Part shown: one piece after another, positions 49,738 through 60,610 of the stretch
How positions within the stretch are numbered: position 1 is the first letter of the stretch
Layout of the letters: every line of letters starts with the position of its first letter
Source: Pseudomonas fluorescens
GTDB taxonomy: Bacteria; Pseudomonadota; Gammaproteobacteria; Pseudomonadales; Pseudomonadaceae
NCBI RefSeq assembly: GCF_018614655.1
Contig: NZ_JAGGOG010000005.1
Coordinates: 172,326-236,325 of the forward strand
Direction of reading: 5' to 3'
DNA: 64,000 nt
Position numbers and translations under genes: made by a program
The notes under the pieces: generated by a model
What the model was told of the DNA's origin: nothing
What the model saw: the letters and a program-made list of their open reading frames with translations, nothing else
The model's database searches: none

Positions 49738-51246
49738 ATGCCTGTGACGACTCCACCTATTCCGAATACCCTGCAATCCTTGTGGGAGCGGGCTTGCTCG
49801 CGAAAGGATCAGCGCGGTGTATCTGATGTACCGCGTCGCCTGCTTCGCGAGCAAGCCCGCTGCCACATTGGATCTCTGTGCACATTAACCCTAGCCATCA
49901 GTCTGGCCGGTTGCGCCGGCCTGCCGGACCAGCGTCTGGCCAACGAAGCCCTCAAGCGCGGCGACACGGTGACGGCTGCGCAGAACTATCAGCAACTGGC
50001 GGACCTGGGTTACAGCGAGGCCCAAGTAGGCCTGGCGGACATCCAGGTCGGCACCCGCGACCCTGAACAAATCAAGCAAGCCGAAGCGACTTACCGCGCG
50101 GCCGCTGACACCTCGCCGCGCGCCCAGGCTCGCCTGGGCCGCCTACTGGTGGCCAAGCCCGGCGCGACCGAAGCCGAGCACCGCGAAGCCGAAGGCCTGT
50201 TGAAAAAAGCCTTTGCCAATGGCGAAGGCAACACCCTGATCCCGCTGGCGATGCTGTACCTGCAATACCCGCATGATTTCCCGAACATCAACGCCCAGCA
50301 GCAGATCAGCCAATGGCGCACCGCCGGTTACCCTGAAGCCGGCCTGGCCCAGGTGCTGCTGTACCGCACCCAGGATACTTACGACCAGCACCTGGATGAA
50401 GTCGAAAGCATCTGCAAGGCTGCGCTGAACACCACCGACATCTGCTACGTCGAGCTGGCCACCGTGTACCAGAAACGCGGTCAACCAGAGCAACAAGCCG
50501 AACTACTCAAGCAACTGGAAGCAGGCTACAGCCTTGGCACCGTCACCGCTCAACGGGTGGACAGTGTGGCCCGCGTGCTGGGCGATGCGAGCCTGGGCAA
50601 ACCTGACGAAAAAACCGCCCAGGCGTTGCTGGAAAAAATCGCCCCCGGCTATCCGGCTTCCTGGGTCAGCCTGGCGCAATTGCTCTACGACTTCCCCGAG
50701 TTGGGCGATGTCGACCAGATGATGAAGCACCTGGACAACGGTCGCGCCGCCGACCAGCCCCGCGCCGAGTTGCTGCTGGGCAAGCTCTACTACGAAGGCA
50801 AGTGGGTGCCGGCCGATGCCAAGGCTGCCGAAGCGCACTTCCAGAAGGCCCAGGGCCGAGAAGTGGCCGCCGATTACTACCTCGGCCAGATCTACCGCCG
50901 TGGTTACCTGGGCCAGGTCTATTCGCAAAAGGCCCTGGACCATTTGCTGACCGCTGCGCGCAACGGCCAGAACAGCGCCGATTTCGCCATCGCCCAACTG
51001 TTTTCTCAAGGCAAGGGCACCAAGCCCAACCCACTGAACGCCTATGTCTTCAGCCAATTGGCCAAGGCTCAGAACACCCCGCAGGCCACCGAACTGGCCA
51101 CGCAACTGGAAGCACAGTTGCCACCCGAGCAGCGCGCCGAAGGCCAACGCCTGGTGCAACAAGAACTGGCCACCCGTGGCGCCTTGAGTCAAAGCACGTT
51201 GCAACTGCACGCCCTGCAAGAAGAAGACGGCGAGGAATCCCTATGA
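49738..51246 (+). CDS. algK: Alginate secretion lipoprotein AlgK with REP-derived N-terminal insert
   Basis: 502 residues. Outer-membrane lipoprotein of tetratricopeptide/Sel1-like repeats that helps AlgE localise and links the periplasmic complex. The lipobox LAGC has its Cys at 59, much further in than normal, because residues 15-44 (beginning [13 protein letters not shown]) are encoded by an 87-bp REP element (49781-49867) inserted in frame. Without it the Cys would be at 30, a usual signal length. ATG 49738 has GGAGG just upstream. The repeat domain (about 65-480) looks intact. The stop overlaps algE by 4 bases. Whether the longer N-terminus is exported normally cannot be told from sequence. 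Confidence 0.92.
   Translation: MPVTTPPIPNTLQSLWERACSRKDQRGVSDVPRRLLREQARCHIGSLCTLTLAISLAGCAGLPDQRLANEALKRGDTVTAAQNYQQLADLGYSEAQVGLADIQVGTRDPEQIKQAEATYRAAADTSPRAQARLGRLLVAKPGATEAEHREAEGLLKKAFANGEGNTLIPLAMLYLQYPHDFPNINAQQQISQWRTAGYPEAGLAQVLLYRTQDTYDQHLDEVESICKAALNTTDICYVELATVYQKRGQPEQQAELLKQLEAGYSLGTVTAQRVDSVARVLGDASLGKPDEKTAQALLEKIAPGYPASWVSLAQLLYDFPELGDVDQMMKHLDNGRAADQPRAELLLGKLYYEGKWVPADAKAAEAHFQKAQGREVAADYYLGQIYRRGYLGQVYSQKALDHLLTAARNGQNSADFAIAQLFSQGKGTKPNPLNAYVFSQLAKAQNTPQATELATQLEAQLPPEQRAEGQRLVQQELATRGALSQSTLQLHALQEEDGEESL
49781..49867. repeat. REP pair inside the algK coding sequence
   Basis: TGTGGGAGCGGGCTTGCTCG... at the left and ...CGAGCAAGCCCGCTGCCACA at the right (one mismatch), exactly 87 bases or 29 codons, without a stop in the algK frame. 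Same family as 4701-4794, 7805-7897 and 56921-57017. Confidence 0.9.
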
Positions 51247-52730
51247 AACTCAATCCATTCGTCAAGGCCGGTATTGGCCTGACCTTCGCACTGTTGTGGT
51301 CGTGCCCGACCCTCGCGGCCCTGACCGAAGAAAAGAACTTCGGCCTCGACGTCAAAGTCACCGGCCAGTCCGAAGACGATCGCGACCTGGGCACGCAAAA
51401 AGGTGGCGACGTCAACGGCATCGGCCTCGACCTGCGCCCGTGGATCTACGGTGAAAGCGGCAATTGGAGCGCCTACGCCATGGGTCAGGCAGTGGCGTCC
51501 ACGGACATCATCGAGACCGACACCCTGCAATCATCCGATGCTGACGCCACCCAGCAGTCAAGCAACGACGATCGCAAGACCAAGAAAAACTACCTGGCCT
51601 TGCGCGAGTTCTGGATCGGCTACAGCGGCTTCACGCCCTACCCTGGCGAGCAACTGAAATTCGGTCGCCAACGCCTGCGCAACGACGACGGCCAGTGGCG
51701 CGACACCAATATCGAAGCGCTGAACTGGACCTTCGACACCACCCTGCTTCGGGCCAATGTCGGCGCCGCCGAACGCTTCAGTGAATACCGCACCGACCTC
51801 AAGGAACTGGCGCCCAAAGACAAGGACCGCCAGCACTTCTACGGCGACGTGGCCTACCAGTGGACGCCGGGACAGTGGATCGGCCTGCGCGGCCATCACA
51901 CCCACGACGACGGCAAGCTCGACTACCCGGAACCGGGCGTAGCAGCCGACTCCCTGGACAAGCGTGAAAACGGCGACCTGACCTGGCTCGGCATCGAAGC
52001 CAACAGCGACGCCTATAACTGGCGCAACACCAACACCGTCAACTACTGGGCGAGCATCACTGGCATGAAGGGCGACCGTGACACCGTCAACGCCTTGAAC
52101 GCCGACGGCACCCGCCCAGCCAACGCCAAGCGTAGCGACGACGTCGACGGCTGGGCCACCGACCTGGGTGTGCGCCTGCGCCTCGACCCGCAGTGGCAAG
52201 TGGGCGCGGCTTATGCCCGCGCCAGTGCCGACTACGAGCAGAACGGCCTGCAAAGCAACCGCTCGAACTGGACCGGTACCCAATCGCGGGTCCATCGTTT
52301 CGGCGAAGCGTTTCGCGGCGAGATGAACAACATGCAGTCCATCAGCCTGTTCGGCTCCTGGCAGTTACGCGAGGACTACGACGCAAGCCTGGTGTACCAC
52401 AAGTTCTGGCGCGTCGACGGCAACAAGCCGGTGGGCAGCAACGGTATCGATGCCGTGCAGAACAATACCGACGACGTCACCGGCGCCGTGCTTTCCAGCA
52501 CCTCCCTGCCCCTGGCGGACGGCAAGAAAGACCTCGGCCAGGAGATGGACCTGGTGGTCACCAAGTACTTCAAGAAAGGCCTGTTGCCGGCCGCGCTCAG
52601 CCAGTCCATCGACGAACCGTCGGCCCTGGTGCGCTTTCGCGGCGGTGTGTTCAAACCGGGTGATGCCTATGGCAAACAAGTCGACTCGTACATGCACCGC
52701 GCCTTTGTCGACGTGATCTGGCGATTCTGA
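51243..52730 (+). CDS. algE: Outer-membrane alginate exporter AlgE
   Basis: 495 residues. Eighteen-stranded beta-barrel pore, highly selective for alginate. Signal peptide (1-25, CPTLAA), alternating beta-strand pattern through to the terminal Phe (FVDVIWRF), the outer-membrane insertion signature. Conserved stretches include [20 protein letters not shown] and [23 protein letters not shown] 51243 overlaps the algK stop (ATGA). Confidence 0.96.
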   Translation: MKLNPFVKAGIGLTFALLWSCPTLAALTEEKNFGLDVKVTGQSEDDRDLGTQKGGDVNGIGLDLRPWIYGESGNWSAYAMGQAVASTDIIETDTLQSSDADATQQSSNDDRKTKKNYLALREFWIGYSGFTPYPGEQLKFGRQRLRNDDGQWRDTNIEALNWTFDTTLLRANVGAAERFSEYRTDLKELAPKDKDRQHFYGDVAYQWTPGQWIGLRGHHTHDDGKLDYPEPGVAADSLDKRENGDLTWLGIEANSDAYNWRNTNTVNYWASITGMKGDRDTVNALNADGTRPANAKRSDDVDGWATDLGVRLRLDPQWQVGAAYARASADYEQNGLQSNRSNWTGTQSRVHRFGEAFRGEMNNMQSISLFGSWQLREDYDASLVYHKFWRVDGNKPVGSNGIDAVQNNTDDVTGAVLSSTSLPLADGKKDLGQEMDLVVTKYFKKGLLPAALSQSIDEPSALVRFRGGVFKPGDAYGKQVDSYMHRAFVDVIWRF

Positions 52731-52744
52731 TGGGAGCCTGCGCA

Positions 52745-54322
52745 ATGAATCCTCAAGCCCTCAAAGGCTCGGTCAGCCTGCTGGTCGCAGCCATGCTGCT
52801 GGCCAGCACTGCGGCCATGGCCGATGGCGCGGCGGCGGTCAAGGCGCCCACCATCGCCAAGGAACTGCAACAGGCCAAAACCTACACCATCAGCAGCCCG
52901 TCCACCGCGTCGCTGGAACTGGCCAAGCCTGCGCTGCCGGACGTCTCGGGCTACACCGCGGAGGCTGTGGCGAAGAAGATTGTCCGAACCAGGGCGGGCA
53001 AGGTCAGCATCCGCCGGATGATGCAGGAAGACGCCCTCAAGGACTTTATCGGCGGTGACAACAAGATGGCCGAATGGGTGGTGCGCCAGCACGGGATTCC
53101 CCAGGCGATCTTTGTCGATGACGGCTACATGAACCTCAAGGACCTGCTGAAAAAAGTGCCCAGGCAGTACCTGAGCGAAACCTCGCCAGGTGTGTTCCTG
53201 GCCAAGTTGCCGATCGTGGTCGGACGTAAGGGCATCCTGGAAATCGACAAACAGACTCAAGAGTTGCGTCTGTCCCAGGAAGCCGGTTCATTCCTGATCA
53301 ACGACGGCCAGTTGTTTGTGCGCGATACCAAAATCACCGGATGGCGCGAGAAGACCAACGGCCCTGCGACCTTCCAGTCGCCCAAGGAATTCCGTCCGTT
53401 CCTGCTGGCCTGGGGCGGCACCGAGACTTACATCGTCAACAGCCAGATGGCCAGCTTCGGCTACGCCAACAGTAAGTCCTATGGCGTGAGTATTTCCCAG
53501 TACACGCCGAACATGGCCAAGGTCCTCAAGCGCCCGGAACCCACCGGCTGGATCATCGGTTCCGAGTTCTCGGACATGTGGTACGGGTTCTACTGCTACG
53601 AGACCACGGGCTTCGTGATCAAGGGCAACACCTACAAAGACAACATCGTCTACGGTATTGACCCCCACGACCGTTCCCACGGGTTGATCATCACCGACAA
53701 CACGGTCTACGGGACGAAGAAGAAGCACGGCATCATCATTTCCCGGGAAGTGAACGACAGCTTCATCTTCAACAACCGTAGCTACGACAACAAGCTCTCA
53801 GGCCTGGTGATCGACCGTAACAGCGTCAATAACCTGATCGCCGATAACGAGATCTACCGCAACCACACCGACGGCATCACCCTCTATGAGAGCGGCGACA
53901 ACTTGCTGTGGGGCAACAAAGTGATCAGTAACCGTCGCCACGGTATCCGCATCCGTAACAGCGTGAATATTCGCCTGTACGAGAACGTCGCCATGGCCAA
54001 CGGCTTGACCGGGGTTTACGGCCACATCAAGGACCTGACCGACACCGACCGTGACATCGCCCTCGACCCGTTCGACGCCCAAGTGTCGCTGATCGTGGTC
54101 GGCGGTGAATTGGCGGCCAACGGCAGCGGACCGCTGTCCATCGACTCGCCGTTGAGCATCGAGTTGTATCGCGTGTCGATGCTCGCCCCGACCAAATCCA
54201 GCGGCATCAGCTTCTCGGGGATTCTCGGCGAACGCCAGGATGAAATTCTCGACTTGCTGGTGCGCCAGCAAAAAGCCGTGCTGATCGACCCTGTCGAACG
54301 CCAGACCCAACTGCAGGACTGA
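52745..54322 (+). CDS. algG: Mannuronan C5-epimerase AlgG
   Basis: 525 residues. Periplasmic enzyme that converts some mannuronate to guluronate in the polymer and is part of the secretion complex. Signal peptide (1-27), then a right-handed beta-helix with CASH-type repeats (for example NNLIADNEIYRNHTDG). The catalytic-region motif DPHDR is at 306-310. ATG 52745 has GGGAG 9 bases upstream; ATG 52730 overlapping the algE stop is also in frame but gives a poorer signal. Confidence 0.95.
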   Translation: MNPQALKGSVSLLVAAMLLASTAAMADGAAAVKAPTIAKELQQAKTYTISSPSTASLELAKPALPDVSGYTAEAVAKKIVRTRAGKVSIRRMMQEDALKDFIGGDNKMAEWVVRQHGIPQAIFVDDGYMNLKDLLKKVPRQYLSETSPGVFLAKLPIVVGRKGILEIDKQTQELRLSQEAGSFLINDGQLFVRDTKITGWREKTNGPATFQSPKEFRPFLLAWGGTETYIVNSQMASFGYANSKSYGVSISQYTPNMAKVLKRPEPTGWIIGSEFSDMWYGFYCYETTGFVIKGNTYKDNIVYGIDPHDRSHGLIITDNTVYGTKKKHGIIISREVNDSFIFNNRSYDNKLSGLVIDRNSVNNLIADNEIYRNHTDGITLYESGDNLLWGNKVISNRRHGIRIRNSVNIRLYENVAMANGLTGVYGHIKDLTDTDRDIALDPFDAQVSLIVVGGELAANGSGPLSIDSPLSIELYRVSMLAPTKSSGISFSGILGERQDEILDLLVRQQKAVLIDPVERQTQLQD

Positions 54323-54324
54323 GG

Positions 54325-55782
54325 ATGACCTTTATGCACCCACACATGATCAAACTGCTCAGCCTCTCGGGTTTGACCCTCGGCATTCTGGCCGCCAGCA
54401 GCGGCGTGCGCGCCGATGAAGCGCAGGCCCCGAAGTTCACCGCCGACCCATGCTGCAACCTGTGCCCCGAGGCGCATGACGCGAAGAACTACACCACGCG
54501 CTACCAGCAGAACTTCACCACCCTGGTACAAGCCCAGGGCGACTGGCTGTTCCGCACCCAGGAAGACTTACGCACTGAATTCGACACCTCCCCCGCCGGC
54601 TACAAACGCATGCAACAACTGCACGATGCGTTCAAGAGCAAGGGCGTGGAACTGGTGGTGGTCTACCAGCCTACCCGTGGCCTGGTGAACCGCAACAAGC
54701 TCAACCCCGAGGAGAAAGCCAAGTTCGATTTCGACAAGGCGCTGGGCAACTACAAGACCATGCTCGGCCGCTTCGCCAAGATGGGCTATGTGGTGCCGGA
54801 CCTGTCGCCGTTGACCAATGAGCAATTGCCGGACGAACTGCCGGCCCACGATTTCTACTTCCGTGGCGACCAGCACTGGACGCCGTATGGCGCCCAACGC
54901 ACGGCGAAAATCGTCGCCGCCAAGGTCAAGCAGATGCCGGAATTTGCCGACATTCCCAAGCGTGAATTCGAGACCAAACGCTCCGGACGCATGGGCAAGA
55001 CCGGCACCCTGCATAACATGGCCGGGCAACTGTGCGGCACCAGCTACGCGATCCAGTACATGGACCAGTTCACCACTGAGCCCAAGGGTGAGGCGGCCGA
55101 CGGCGACCTGTTTGGTGATTCCGGCAACCCGCAGATCACCCTAGTGGGCACCAGTCACAGCGGCAAGAACTACAACTTTGCCGGCTTCCTCGAACAGGAA
55201 ATCGGTGCCGATATCCTCAACGTCGCCTTCCCCGGCGGTGGCCTGGAAGGTTCGATGCTGCAGTACCTGGGCAGCGACGAATTCCAGAAGACCCCACCGA
55301 AGATCCTGATCTGGGAATTCTCGCCGTTGTATCGCCTGGACCAGGAAACCATCTACCGCCAGATGATGTCGTTACTGGACAACGGCTGTGAAGGCAAGCC
55401 TGCACAGATGAGCGCCAGCACTACGTTGAAACCCGGCAAGAATGAGTTGATGGTCAACAGCAAGAACATGGACCTGCGCAACAGCAGCCATCAGGTCGAC
55501 ATCCGCTTTGCCGATCCGTCGGTGAAAACCTTGCAAGCCACCCTCTGGTACATGAACGGTCGCCACGAGGACATCAAGATCGACAAACCCGAAACATCCG
55601 ATACAGACGGGCGTTTCGCCTTTGAACTGCGCACCGATGAAGACTGGGCCTCGCAAAACCTGCTGGCCGTGGAAGTGCAGGACCCCGAGGCGGGTGCTGC
55701 CGCGCAAAAAGTCGAAGCGAAAATTTGCACACGCAACGTATTCCCTCGCGGTGGTCAACAGACCGCCCAGCTTGGGCAATGA
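54325..55782 (+). CDS. algX: Alginate O-acetyltransferase AlgX
   Basis: 485 residues. Periplasmic SGNH-like acetyltransferase with a C-terminal carbohydrate-binding module; it transfers the acetyl group to the polymer. Signal peptide (about 8-30), catalytic D182 and H184 in GDQHWTPYG and nucleophile S277 in GTSHSG. Cys pairs in the N-terminal part ([10 protein letters not shown]) match family disulfides. The carbohydrate-binding module occupies about 350-475. Two bases after algG. Confidence 0.95.
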   Translation: MTFMHPHMIKLLSLSGLTLGILAASSGVRADEAQAPKFTADPCCNLCPEAHDAKNYTTRYQQNFTTLVQAQGDWLFRTQEDLRTEFDTSPAGYKRMQQLHDAFKSKGVELVVVYQPTRGLVNRNKLNPEEKAKFDFDKALGNYKTMLGRFAKMGYVVPDLSPLTNEQLPDELPAHDFYFRGDQHWTPYGAQRTAKIVAAKVKQMPEFADIPKREFETKRSGRMGKTGTLHNMAGQLCGTSYAIQYMDQFTTEPKGEAADGDLFGDSGNPQITLVGTSHSGKNYNFAGFLEQEIGADILNVAFPGGGLEGSMLQYLGSDEFQKTPPKILIWEFSPLYRLDQETIYRQMMSLLDNGCEGKPAQMSASTTLKPGKNELMVNSKNMDLRNSSHQVDIRFADPSVKTLQATLWYMNGRHEDIKIDKPETSDTDGRFAFELRTDEDWASQNLLAVEVQDPEAGAAAQKVEAKICTRNVFPRGGQQTAQLGQ

Positions 55783-55790
55783 GGTTACTT

Positions 55791-56906
55791 ATGCCTATTC
55801 GCAAATTGCTCACACCCACCTTGCTCGGGCTGGCGATTTTCGCCGGCTCGGTCAACGCCGCCGCCCCACTGCGCCCGCCCCAGGGTTACTTCGCGCCGGT
55901 GGAAAAATTCAAGACCGGTGACGCCAAGGACGGCTGCGATTCGATGCCAACGCCTTACACCGGCCCACTGCAATTTCGCAGCAAATACGAAGGCTCGGAC
56001 AAGGCTCGATCGACCCTGAACGTGCAGTCTGAAAAAGCCTTTCGCGACACCACTGCCGACATCACCACCCTGGAAAAAGACACCAGCAAACGGGTGATGC
56101 AATTTATGCGCGACGGTCGCCCTGAACAGTTGGAATGCACCCTGAACTGGCTCACCGGCTGGGCCAAGGCCGACGCCTTGATGTCCAAGGACTTCAACCA
56201 CACCGGCAAGTCCATGCGCAAATGGGCGCTGGGCAGCATGGCTTCGGCCTATATCCGCTTGAAGTTCTCCGACTCCCACCCGCTGGCCAACCATCAGCAG
56301 GAGTCGCAGGTGATCGAAGCCTGGTTCAACAAACTGGCCGATCAGGTCGTCAGCGACTGGGACAACCTGCCGCTGGAAAAAACCAACAACCACTCCTACT
56401 GGGCCGCCTGGTCGGTAATGGCCACGTCCATCGCCACCAACCGCCGCGACCTGTTCGATTGGGCCGTGAAGGAATACAAGGTTGGCGCCAACCAGGTCGA
56501 CGACCAGGGCTTTTTGCCTAACGAATTGAAGCGCCAGCAACGGGCCTTGTCGTACCACAACTACGCCCTGCCACCGCTGTCGATGATTGCCAGTTTCGCC
56601 CTGGTCAACGGTGTGGACCTGCGCCAGGAAAATAACAGCGCGCTCAAACGCCTGGGCGACAAGGTGCTGGCCGGGGTTAAAGACCCAGACATCTTCGAGC
56701 AGAAGAACGGCAAAGAGCAGGACATGAAAGACCTGAAGGAAGACATGAAATTCGCCTGGCTCGAACCCTTCTGCAGCCTCTACACCTGCGCGCCGGATGT
56801 GATCGAACGCAAGCATCAGATGCAGCCGTTCAAGACGTTCCGGCTTGGGGGGGACCTGACCAAGGTCTATGACCCGGCGCATGAGAAAGGTAACAAAGGC
56901 AGCTGA
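55791..56906 (+). CDS. algL: Alginate lyase AlgL
   Basis: 371 residues. Periplasmic polysaccharide lyase family 5 enzyme that clears alginate left in the periplasm. Signal peptide (1-23, SVNAAA), an alpha/alpha-toroid with [14 protein letters not shown] and the catalytic-site stretch [12 protein letters not shown] (Asn-His of family 5), and later [14 protein letters not shown] 55791 has GAGGT upstream; in-frame starts within the end of algX are unlikely. Confidence 0.95.
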   Translation: MPIRKLLTPTLLGLAIFAGSVNAAAPLRPPQGYFAPVEKFKTGDAKDGCDSMPTPYTGPLQFRSKYEGSDKARSTLNVQSEKAFRDTTADITTLEKDTSKRVMQFMRDGRPEQLECTLNWLTGWAKADALMSKDFNHTGKSMRKWALGSMASAYIRLKFSDSHPLANHQQESQVIEAWFNKLADQVVSDWDNLPLEKTNNHSYWAAWSVMATSIATNRRDLFDWAVKEYKVGANQVDDQGFLPNELKRQQRALSYHNYALPPLSMIASFALVNGVDLRQENNSALKRLGDKVLAGVKDPDIFEQKNGKEQDMKDLKEDMKFAWLEPFCSLYTCAPDVIERKHQMQPFKTFRLGGDLTKVYDPAHEKGNKGS

Positions 56907-56920
56907 CGGAGCGCAGTCAA

Positions 56921-57017
56921 AAAATGTGGGAGCGGGCTTGCTCGCGAAAGCGGTCGTTCAGCAACGGATGTGTCGACTGACACTCCGTCTTCGCGAGCAA
57001 GCCCGCTCCCACATTTT
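56921..57017. repeat. REP pair between algL and algI
   Basis: AAAATGTGGGAGCGGGCTTG... and its reverse complement ending CCCACATTTT, in the 218-base gap. Placed just after algL, it may protect the upstream half of the operon mRNA or mark a processing point. Confidence 0.88.
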
Positions 57018-57124
57018 GACCCAGTTTCGACAGTGGAAATGTAATACCGCCCCCCGCGTATTTCCGTGGGGGGTTTGGGGGGGCCGTTGGCCCTTGACTA
57101 TTGGTTAAACATGGAGAGATCGGG

Positions 57125-58657
57125 ATGGTTTTCTCGTCCAATGTGTTCCTGTTTTTGTTCTTGCCGATCTTTCTCGGCTTGTACTACTTGAGCGGGCAAC
57201 GCTATCGCAATCTGCTGCTGCTGATTGCCAGCTACGTGTTCTACGCCTGGTGGCGAGTGGACTTCCTGGCGCTGTTCGCCGCCGTCACCCTGTGGAACTA
57301 CTGGATCGGCCTCAAGGTCGGTGCGGCAGGTGTGCGCACCAAGCCGGCCCAGCGCTGGCTGCTGCTCGGTGTGGCGGTCGACCTGTGCATCCTCGGCTAC
57401 TTCAAGTACGCCAACTTCGGGGTCGACAGCATCAATGTGATGATGAAGTCCGCGGGCCTGGAGCCGTTCATTCTCACCCATGTGCTGTTGCCGATCGGGA
57501 TCTCGTTCTACATCTTCGAGTCCATCAGCTACATCATCGACGTCTATCGCGGTGACACCCCGGCCACCCGCAATCTCATCGACTTTGCGGCGTTCGTGGC
57601 GATCTTCCCGCACTTGATCGCAGGCCCGGTACTGCGCTTTCGTGACCTGGCGGACCAGTTCAACAACCGCACCCATACCCTCGACAAATTCTCCGAGGGC
57701 TGCACGCGGTTCATGCAAGGTTTCATCAAGAAAGTCTTCATCGCCGACACTCTGGCGGTGGTCGCCGACCATTGCTTCGCCCTGCAAAACCCCACCACCG
57801 GCGATGCCTGGCTCGGTGCGCTGGCCTACACCGCACAGCTGTACTTCGACTTCTCCGGCTACAGCGATATGGCCATCGGTTTGGGCCTGATGATGGGTTT
57901 CCGTTTCATGGAAAACTTCAAACAGCCCTACATCAGCCAGTCGATCACCGAGTTCTGGCGGCGCTGGCATATCAGCCTGTCCACCTGGCTGCGCGATTAC
58001 CTCTACATCACCTTGGGCGGTAACCGCAAAGGCACGCTGATCACCTATCGCAACCTGTTCCTGACCATGCTACTGGGCGGTCTGTGGCATGGCGCGAATA
58101 TCACCTACATCGTCTGGGGCGCCTGGCACGGCATGTGGCTGGCGATTGAAAAAGCCATCGGCCTCAACACCTCGCCACGCAGCTTCAACCCGATTCGCTG
58201 GGCCCTGACGTTCCTGTTGGTGGTGATGGGCTGGGTGATCTTCCGCGCCGAAAACCTGCACGTCGCCGGCCGTATGTACGGCGCGATGTTCAGCTTTGGC
58301 GAATGGTCGCTGTCGGAGCTCAACCGCGCCAACCTCACCGGCCTGCAAGTGGCAACCCTGGTGGTGGCGTACGCGACGTTGGCGTTCTTCGGCCTGCGGG
58401 ACTTCTACAGCAACCGCCCGGCGGACAAAGCCAAGCCTGCGGACCCGAGCCTGATCAAGGCCGTACCGGGCGATAACCCCGGCAGCATCCACGAACCAGG
58501 CTTCACCGTTGGCACTGACGCCACCGTGCAACCGGCCTACTGGACCGCTGACTGGCCACGCTATGCCATGCGCGCCGTGGTGCTGCTGCTGTTCGTGGCC
58601 TCGATTCTGAAACTTTCGGCGCAGAGCTTCTCGCCGTTCCTTTACTTCCAGTTCTGA
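57125..58657 (+). CDS. algI: Alginate O-acetylation protein AlgI (MBOAT)
   Basis: 510 residues. Polytopic inner-membrane MBOAT acyltransferase that brings acetyl groups across the membrane for AlgJ and AlgX. About eleven hydrophobic segments. The invariant His is H322 in GGLWHGANITYIVWG, the same number as in P. aeruginosa; the signature QSITEFWRRWHISLSTWLRD is present. ATG 57125 (MVFSSNVFLF) has GGAG upstream and is preferred to an ATG 24 bases earlier. Confidence 0.96.
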   Translation: MVFSSNVFLFLFLPIFLGLYYLSGQRYRNLLLLIASYVFYAWWRVDFLALFAAVTLWNYWIGLKVGAAGVRTKPAQRWLLLGVAVDLCILGYFKYANFGVDSINVMMKSAGLEPFILTHVLLPIGISFYIFESISYIIDVYRGDTPATRNLIDFAAFVAIFPHLIAGPVLRFRDLADQFNNRTHTLDKFSEGCTRFMQGFIKKVFIADTLAVVADHCFALQNPTTGDAWLGALAYTAQLYFDFSGYSDMAIGLGLMMGFRFMENFKQPYISQSITEFWRRWHISLSTWLRDYLYITLGGNRKGTLITYRNLFLTMLLGGLWHGANITYIVWGAWHGMWLAIEKAIGLNTSPRSFNPIRWALTFLLVVMGWVIFRAENLHVAGRMYGAMFSFGEWSLSELNRANLTGLQVATLVVAYATLAFFGLRDFYSNRPADKAKPADPSLIKAVPGDNPGSIHEPGFTVGTDATVQPAYWTADWPRYAMRAVVLLLFVASILKLSAQSFSPFLYFQF

Positions 58658-58668
58658 GGGAGCCGACC

Positions 58669-59853
58669 ATGACCCGTTCATTACGCGTCCTCTATATCGC
58701 CTTGTTCCTGGCCGTGCTGCTCGCGCTGGGTGCCTGGTCGATGCGCAGTTTTTTCGGCTTCAGCACCAACGCCGATGCCACGGTGCTCAATGGTCGCTGG
58801 ACCAAGGCCGTCGAGACCCATTACGACGACCAGTTCCCGATCAAGCGCCTGGGCACCAACCTTTGGGCGGCCCTGGACTACAAGCTGTTCAACGAAGGCC
58901 GTCCCGGCGTGGTGCTGGGCCGCGATCATTGGTTGTACAGCGACGAGGAGTTCAACCCCGCCGTCAACGAAGACCAGAACCTGCAAGGCAACTACGCCCT
59001 GGTGGAAGGCGTACGCCAGAAGCTTCAGGCCCAAGGCATTCAGTTGGTCATGGCGATTGTGCCAGCCAAGGTGCGCCTGTACCCGGAACACCTGGGTGAA
59101 GTGCAACCGGCGAGCATCCATGCCGGTCTCTACCAGGACTTTCATGCGCGCATGGCCGCTGACAAGATCCTCGCCCCGGACCTCATAGGCCCGCTGCAAC
59201 AGGCCAAGCTTCACGGCCAGCAAGTGTTCCTGCGCACCGATACCCACTGGACCCCCGACGGCGCCGAAGTGGCCGCCAAGCAGTTGGCCCGGTTCATTGC
59301 TGACAAGACCCCGCTCAATGGTGAGCCCCTGCGCTTTGTTACCGAGGCCGAGACCGCCGCGCCACACAGCGGCGACCTGCGCCTGTTCCTGCCCCTGGAC
59401 CCGCTGTTCGAAGACCTGATGCCGCCCAAGGAGCCTCTGCAAAAACGCGTGACCCATGCTGTGGAAAACAAGGGAGATGACGCCTTGTTCGCCAACAGCG
59501 AAGTACCCGTCGCGTTGGTTGGTACCAGCTACAGCGCCAACCCCAACTGGAATTTCGTGGGAGCCCTCAAGCAAGCCCTGGGCAGCGACGTCATCAGCTA
59601 CGCCGAAGACGGCCACGGTCCGATCCTGCCAATGCTCAGCTACCTGAAAAGCGACGACTTCAAGAACAGCCCTCCCCAGGTGCTGATCTGGGAGTTCCCT
59701 GAACGTTATCTGCCCATAAACAACGAAATCGGCGATGCCGACCCGCAGTGGGTCGCGCAGCTTAAACAAGCCGGTACGCGCCAACAGAACATGGCACTCA
59801 ACACTCAAGCCAATACCCAAAAATCCGAGACGCCCAACCGGGCGCAAAACTGA
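58669..59853 (+). CDS. algJ: Alginate O-acetyltransferase AlgJ
   Basis: 394 residues. SGNH-like acetyltransferase paralogous to AlgX but without its C-terminal binding module. A single uncleaved N-terminal membrane segment (about 7-25) anchors it on the periplasmic side. Catalytic D191 and H193 in RTDTHWTPDG, Ser S287 in GTSYS. Eleven bases after algI. The C-terminal tail (QANTQKSETPNRAQN) is polar and probably disordered. Confidence 0.95.
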   Translation: MTRSLRVLYIALFLAVLLALGAWSMRSFFGFSTNADATVLNGRWTKAVETHYDDQFPIKRLGTNLWAALDYKLFNEGRPGVVLGRDHWLYSDEEFNPAVNEDQNLQGNYALVEGVRQKLQAQGIQLVMAIVPAKVRLYPEHLGEVQPASIHAGLYQDFHARMAADKILAPDLIGPLQQAKLHGQQVFLRTDTHWTPDGAEVAAKQLARFIADKTPLNGEPLRFVTEAETAAPHSGDLRLFLPLDPLFEDLMPPKEPLQKRVTHAVENKGDDALFANSEVPVALVGTSYSANPNWNFVGALKQALGSDVISYAEDGHGPILPMLSYLKSDDFKNSPPQVLIWEFPERYLPINNEIGDADPQWVAQLKQAGTRQQNMALNTQANTQKSETPNRAQN

Positions 59854-59869
59854 AAGAGAGGTAACTCAC

Positions 59870-60526
59870 ATGACTTTCACTACTAATGCGCGCCATCTCG
59901 CCAAGACCTTTGCACTGGTTGCCGGCATGAGCGTTGTATCAATGTCCGCCTTCGCCGGTGGCGACGCTGCCCTCTACGGTCCTGTCGCCCCGAAAGGCTC
60001 CAGCTTTGTGCGGGTCTACAACGCCAGCAATCAGGAAGTCAGCGCCACTGTCGGCAGCACCAACTTAAGCGACGTCGCACCGCTGGCCAGCAGTGACTTC
60101 AGCTTCATGCCCGGCGGCGACTACAGCGCCAAGGTCGGCAGCCAGACCTTGCCGGTCAAACTGGCCGCTGATCACTACTACACCCTGGTCAACAGTGGCA
60201 GCGGCCAACCGCAACTGATCGAAGAGCCGCCGTTCAAGAACAAACAGAAATCCCTGGTGCGGGTGCAGAACCTCAGCGACAAGGCCCTGACCCTGAAAAC
60301 CGCTGACGGCAAGACCAAAGTCGTCGACACCGTGGCCGCGAAAAGCCGTGGCGAACGCGAGATCAACCCGGTGAAGGTCACCCTCGCGCTGTATGACGGA
60401 GACAAGAAAGTCGGCGATGTGAAGCCGGTTGCGTTGGAACGTGGTGAAGCGGCGGTGCTGTACGTCACCGGCTCGGGTTCGAGCCTGTCGCCAGTGTGGG
60501 TAAAACGCCCCGTGTCGACCCGCTGA
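59870..60526 (+). CDS. algF: Alginate O-acetylation adaptor AlgF
   Basis: 218 residues. Periplasmic protein needed for acetylation, thought to act as an adaptor in the acetylation complex. Signal peptide (1-29, VVSMSAFAGG), then two beta-rich domains (GSSFVRVYNASNQEVSATVG and KSLVRVQNLSDKALTLKTAD). ATG 59870 follows GAGAGGTAACTCAC, with a clear ribosome site. Sixteen bases after algJ. Confidence 0.95.
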   Translation: MTFTTNARHLAKTFALVAGMSVVSMSAFAGGDAALYGPVAPKGSSFVRVYNASNQEVSATVGSTNLSDVAPLASSDFSFMPGGDYSAKVGSQTLPVKLAADHYYTLVNSGSGQPQLIEEPPFKNKQKSLVRVQNLSDKALTLKTADGKTKVVDTVAAKSRGEREINPVKVTLALYDGDKKVGDVKPVALERGEAAVLYVTGSGSSLSPVWVKRPVSTR

Positions 60527-60544
60527 TCAGATTCTGAAATTGAC

Positions 60545-60579
60545 GCTCCCCCTGAGGGAGCAAGCCCCCTCACACAGGC
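60545..60579. repeat. Hairpin / partial REP between algF and algA
   Basis: GCTCCCCCTGAGGGAGC forms a small hairpin, followed by AAGCCCCCTCACACAGG, a half-copy of the GGGGGCTTGC-type REP. It may modulate algA relative to the upstream genes. Confidence 0.55.
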
Positions 60580-60610
60580 TCTAACCCATACAGATTCAAG
60601 GAGAAACACC

